Source: Lachnospiraceae bacterium
Lineage (GTDB): Bacteria; Bacillota; Clostridia; Lachnospirales; Lachnospiraceae
Assembly (NCBI GenBank): GCA_025758065.1
Contig: CP107199.1
Span: 1,361,501-1,425,500 of the forward strand
Length of the DNA: 64,000 nt
Direction of reading: 5' to 3'
In this document: positions 61,474-64,000 of the stretch, in pieces
Position numbering within the stretch: position 1 is the stretch's first letter
How the letters are laid out: every line of letters starts with the position of its first letter
Notes under the pieces: model-generated
What the model saw: only the letters and a program-made list of their open reading frames with translations
What the model was told of the DNA's origin: nothing
The model's database searches: none
Program-made: the position numbers and the translations under genes

Positions 61474-62889
61474 ATGGAAAAAAGGGAAGGTTTTTTCGGA
61501 AGATTTTTTGGGATTTCACAGAGTGGATCAAACATGCGTACAGAGATATTGGCAGGCATTACAACCTTTATCACAGTTGCCTATATCCTGATCTTAAATC
61601 CACAGATTTTAGCAGATCCATTTGTGATCACCGGTGATGTGGCAATGGCGGCAAAGGTATCAAATGGTGTGTTCATTGGTACTTGTATCGGTGCGTTTAT
61701 CGGAACCTTTCTCTGTGCTGTTTATGCTAAAGTACCATTGGCACAGGCACCTGGAATGGGATTAAATGCATTTTTTGCATACACAGTAGTCTTAGGAATG
61801 GGTTATACCTATAACCAGACACTGACCATTGTATTTTTATCAGGTGTGTTGTTTATTGTGATCACAGTGGTGGGCCTTCGCCAGGCGATCATCCGGGCCA
61901 TACCGGAATCTATTAAAATGGCGATCACACCGGGAATCGGGCTTTTTATTACAATCATCGGACTGAAAAATGCAGGTATCGTAGTCAGCAATCCGGCTAC
62001 ACTGGTAAGTATGGTAGACTTTGCACAGTGGAGAAATGGTGGGAATACAGAACTGATCTGCGGGGCACTGGTTGCTTTATTTGGTCTGATCGTGATCAGC
62101 GTTTTAAACGCAAGAAAAGTAAAAGGTTCTATCTTTTTAGGGATCGTGGCAGCAACTTTAGCAGGTATTCCCTTAGGCGTTACAAAATTATCATCCTTTG
62201 ATCTGAATCTGGCAAATAAATTCAGGGATTTTGGGGAAGTATCTCTGTTTAAGCTGGATATAGCCGGATTATTTGAAGGAAAGAGCGTGACAGAAGCTGT
62301 ATTTATTATTATCATGCTTGTGCTTAGCTTTTCACTGGTAAATATGTTTGACTCTATGGGAACGCTGATGGGAGCAGGAAGACAGTCTGGTCTGGTGGAT
62401 GAAAATGGGGAAGTCATCCACATGCAGGAAGCGTTAATGGCAGATGCTATCTCTACAGCAGCAGGAGCATTAATGGGAACTTCTACAGTTACAACGGTTG
62501 TAGAGTCCAGTGCAGGTATTGCAGAAGGCGGAAGAACAGGAATGACCAGTCTTGTAACAGCAGTTGCTTTTCTGGCAGCCATTGTGTTTGCACCAGTAGT
62601 TGGCATCGTACCTGCAGCAGCAACTGCTCCGGCACTGATCTTTGTAGGTGTGCTGATGCTTGGAAATATCAAAGATGTGGATTTTTCTGAGCCAACAGAT
62701 GCAGTGGCATCCTTCTGTACGATTGTATTTATGCCATTTACCTATTCGATCGCAAATGGCATTGCAATGGGTCTGATCACTTACTGTCTGTTAAAGGTTT
62801 TCACTAACAAGGCGAAAGAGGTAGAGGTACTTACATCAGTAATTGCAGTAGTATTCGTTTTCCGCTATGCATTTATGACATTAGGGTAA
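61474..62889 (+). CDS. NCS2-family guanine/hypoxanthine permease, AzgA/PbuG type
   Basis: 471 residues from ATG 61474, with GTGAGG upstream; a GTG at 61453 is an alternative. About 12-14 helices. Signatures: ILAGITTFITVAYILILNPQIL near 20-42, APGMGLNAFFAYTVV near 92, and MFDSMGTLMGAGRQSGLVDE near 292, all typical of AzgA-like purine permeases. It imports guanine or hypoxanthine under control of the upstream riboswitch and is followed by guanine deaminase. Confidence 0.92.
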   Translation: MEKREGFFGRFFGISQSGSNMRTEILAGITTFITVAYILILNPQILADPFVITGDVAMAAKVSNGVFIGTCIGAFIGTFLCAVYAKVPLAQAPGMGLNAFFAYTVVLGMGYTYNQTLTIVFLSGVLFIVITVVGLRQAIIRAIPESIKMAITPGIGLFITIIGLKNAGIVVSNPATLVSMVDFAQWRNGGNTELICGALVALFGLIVISVLNARKVKGSIFLGIVAATLAGIPLGVTKLSSFDLNLANKFRDFGEVSLFKLDIAGLFEGKSVTEAVFIIIMLVLSFSLVNMFDSMGTLMGAGRQSGLVDENGEVIHMQEALMADAISTAAGALMGTSTVTTVVESSAGIAEGGRTGMTSLVTAVAFLAAIVFAPVVGIVPAAATAPALIFVGVLMLGNIKDVDFSEPTDAVASFCTIVFMPFTYSIANGIAMGLITYCLLKVFTNKAKEVEVLTSVIAVVFVFRYAFMTLG

Positions 62890-62924
62890 AAATGTCCGGG
62901 GTTCTGGGGTCAAGGAGGAAACAT

Positions 62925-64000
62925 ATGGAAAATAATATATTTGCTTTAAAAGGAAATATTATATACGCAAAAGACAGCAAAGAACTGTGCATTAACGAAC
63001 AGAGTTATCTTGTCTGTGAAAATGGAAAGGTTTATGGGATCTATTCTAAACTTCCGGAAGATATGAAGGATATCCCGGTAGAAGATGTGGGCGATAAGCT
63101 TATTATCCCGGGACTTACAGATCTTCATGTTCATGCGCCTCAGTATTCCTTCAGGGGTCTTGGAATGGATATGGAGCTTCTTGACTGGCTGGAAACCAAT
63201 ACATTTCCGGAAGAAGCGAAATACAAAGATCTGGAATATGCAAAAAAAGCATATGGCATTTTTGCAGAACAGATGAGAAAAAGCGCTTCTACAAGGGCGT
63301 GTATTTTTGCAACGATCCATAAAGAGGCAACGATCTTACTTATGGATCTGATGGAAGAAAGCGGGCTTTCTACTATGATCGGAAAGGTAAATATGGACCG
63401 CAACAGCCCGGATTATCTGCGGGAGCTGTCAGCAGAAGAATCAGAAGAAGCCACCAGAGAGTGGCTGAAAATAGCAGCTGATAAAAATTATGACCACACA
63501 AGGACGATCCTTACACCACGGTTTATACCAAGTTGTACCGATGAACTGATGGAACGGTTAAAAGGTGTTCAGGGAGATTTTGGTCTGCCTGTGCAGTCCC
63601 ACCTGTCTGAAAATCAGGGAGAGATCGCCTGGGTGAAGGAATTATGCCCCTGGTCCGGATTTTATGGGGATGCCTATGATCATTTTGGCCTGTTTGGGGG
63701 AGAGTGCCATACGGTCATGGCTCATTGTGTTTATTCTGGCGAGGAAGAAATCGCCCGTATGAAAGAAAAAGGCGTATTTATTGCCCATTGCCCTGATTCC
63801 AACACCAATCTTTCCTCTGGTGTGGCTCCGGTGCGCAGGTATCTGGAAGAGGGAATGAACATAGGACTGGGAAGTGATGTAGCAGGCGGAACAAGTGAAA
63901 ATCTGTTTGCAGCTATGGCACAGTCCATTCAGGTATCCAAGCTTCGCTGGAGACTGTTTGATGATTCTTTAAAGCCGCTGACCATTGAGGAAGCTTTCTA
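62925..64000 (+). CDS. guaD: guanine deaminase (partial, cut by the window end)
   Basis: The frame is open from ATG 62925 to the last base, 358 codons visible. AAGGAGG precedes it. Amidohydrolase fold: zinc-binding GLTDLHVHAPQYSFRG near 64-79 (HxH), QSHLSENQGEIAW near 226, AHCVYSGEEE near 266, HCPDSNTNLSSGVAPVRRYL near 288 and GLGSDVAGGTSENL near 313 with the catalytic Asp. It converts guanine to xanthine. It lies 35 bases after the permease gene, in the same riboswitch-controlled operon. Confidence 0.93.
   Translation, partial: MENNIFALKGNIIYAKDSKELCINEQSYLVCENGKVYGIYSKLPEDMKDIPVEDVGDKLIIPGLTDLHVHAPQYSFRGLGMDMELLDWLETNTFPEEAKYKDLEYAKKAYGIFAEQMRKSASTRACIFATIHKEATILLMDLMEESGLSTMIGKVNMDRNSPDYLRELSAEESEEATREWLKIAADKNYDHTRTILTPRFIPSCTDELMERLKGVQGDFGLPVQSHLSENQGEIAWVKELCPWSGFYGDAYDHFGLFGGECHTVMAHCVYSGEEEIARMKEKGVFIAHCPDSNTNLSSGVAPVRRYLEEGMNIGLGSDVAGGTSENLFAAMAQSIQVSKLRWRLFDDSLKPLTIEEAF

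Overview
The window looks like chromosomal DNA of an anaerobic, spore-forming gut Clostridia, most likely a Lachnospiraceae. The pointers are SpoVT, an NCS2 guanine permease followed by guanine deaminase, an iron-only-hydrogenase-type regulator (TM1266 family), many sugar, peptide and TRAP importers, strong AGGAGG ribosome binding sites and TTGACA/TATAAT promoters. The genus cannot be fixed from the sequence alone. No tRNA, rRNA or CRISPR array was seen.

Layout. 1-4 kb: a COG2509-type FAD oxidoreductase, a DUF401-type membrane protein, and queT behind a candidate preQ1 riboswitch. 4.08-13.74 kb: a composite mobile unit bounded by a complete IS1634-family element on the left and a 204-bp end of the same IS on the right, flanked by a perfect 171-bp direct duplication of the queT 3' end. 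Its cargo is visibly more GC-rich than the surroundings and encodes a complete mannose-family PTS pathway for a fructoselysine-like Amadori compound: FrlB-type deglycase, HAD phosphatase, EIIA, EIIB, EIIC, EIID, HPr, Enzyme I and a convergent GntR/UTRA regulator. The right-hand target copy was later split by an IS66-family element with an 8-bp target duplication.

16-24.6 kb: a tail fragment of an Rpn-type protein, an ATPase of unknown role, and a binding-protein-dependent sugar-type ABC importer (binding protein, two permeases, MBL hydrolase). The importer diverges from an unusual LacI repressor fused to a second solute-binding-protein domain; a LacI-like palindrome overlaps the importer -35 box. 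24.8-34 kb: glycosyltransferase-51, pth, mfd, a TM1266-type regulator, a LUD protein, and a cytosolic ParB-like/BMP fusion coupled to a metallophosphoesterase. 34-41 kb: GntR/LacI regulator and iron alcohol dehydrogenase diverging from a HIT-DctPQM TRAP operon, then a cyclophilin. 41-51 kb: a membrane-protein gene broken at a G8 tract, an oligopeptide ABC operon ending in an Xaa-Pro peptidase, and nagB. 51.9-64 kb: FKBP, spoVT, a decaying DctQM remnant, a DUF885 lipoprotein, metG, moeA, a 31-residue membrane peptide, and a purine-riboswitch-controlled guanine permease/deaminase operon cut by the window end.

Three families of palindromic, non-coding elements punctuate the chromosome. R1 is about 550 bp and made of two giant hairpins (three copies). 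R2 is 110-165 bp with terminal inverted repeats (two whole copies and several solitary ends). R3 is one copy of about 165 bp. The most interesting system is the mobile, self-sufficient PTS with its own Enzyme I and HPr. Its HPr has Lys in place of the regulatory Ser46, and its Enzyme I has Tyr in place of the conserved catalytic Cys.
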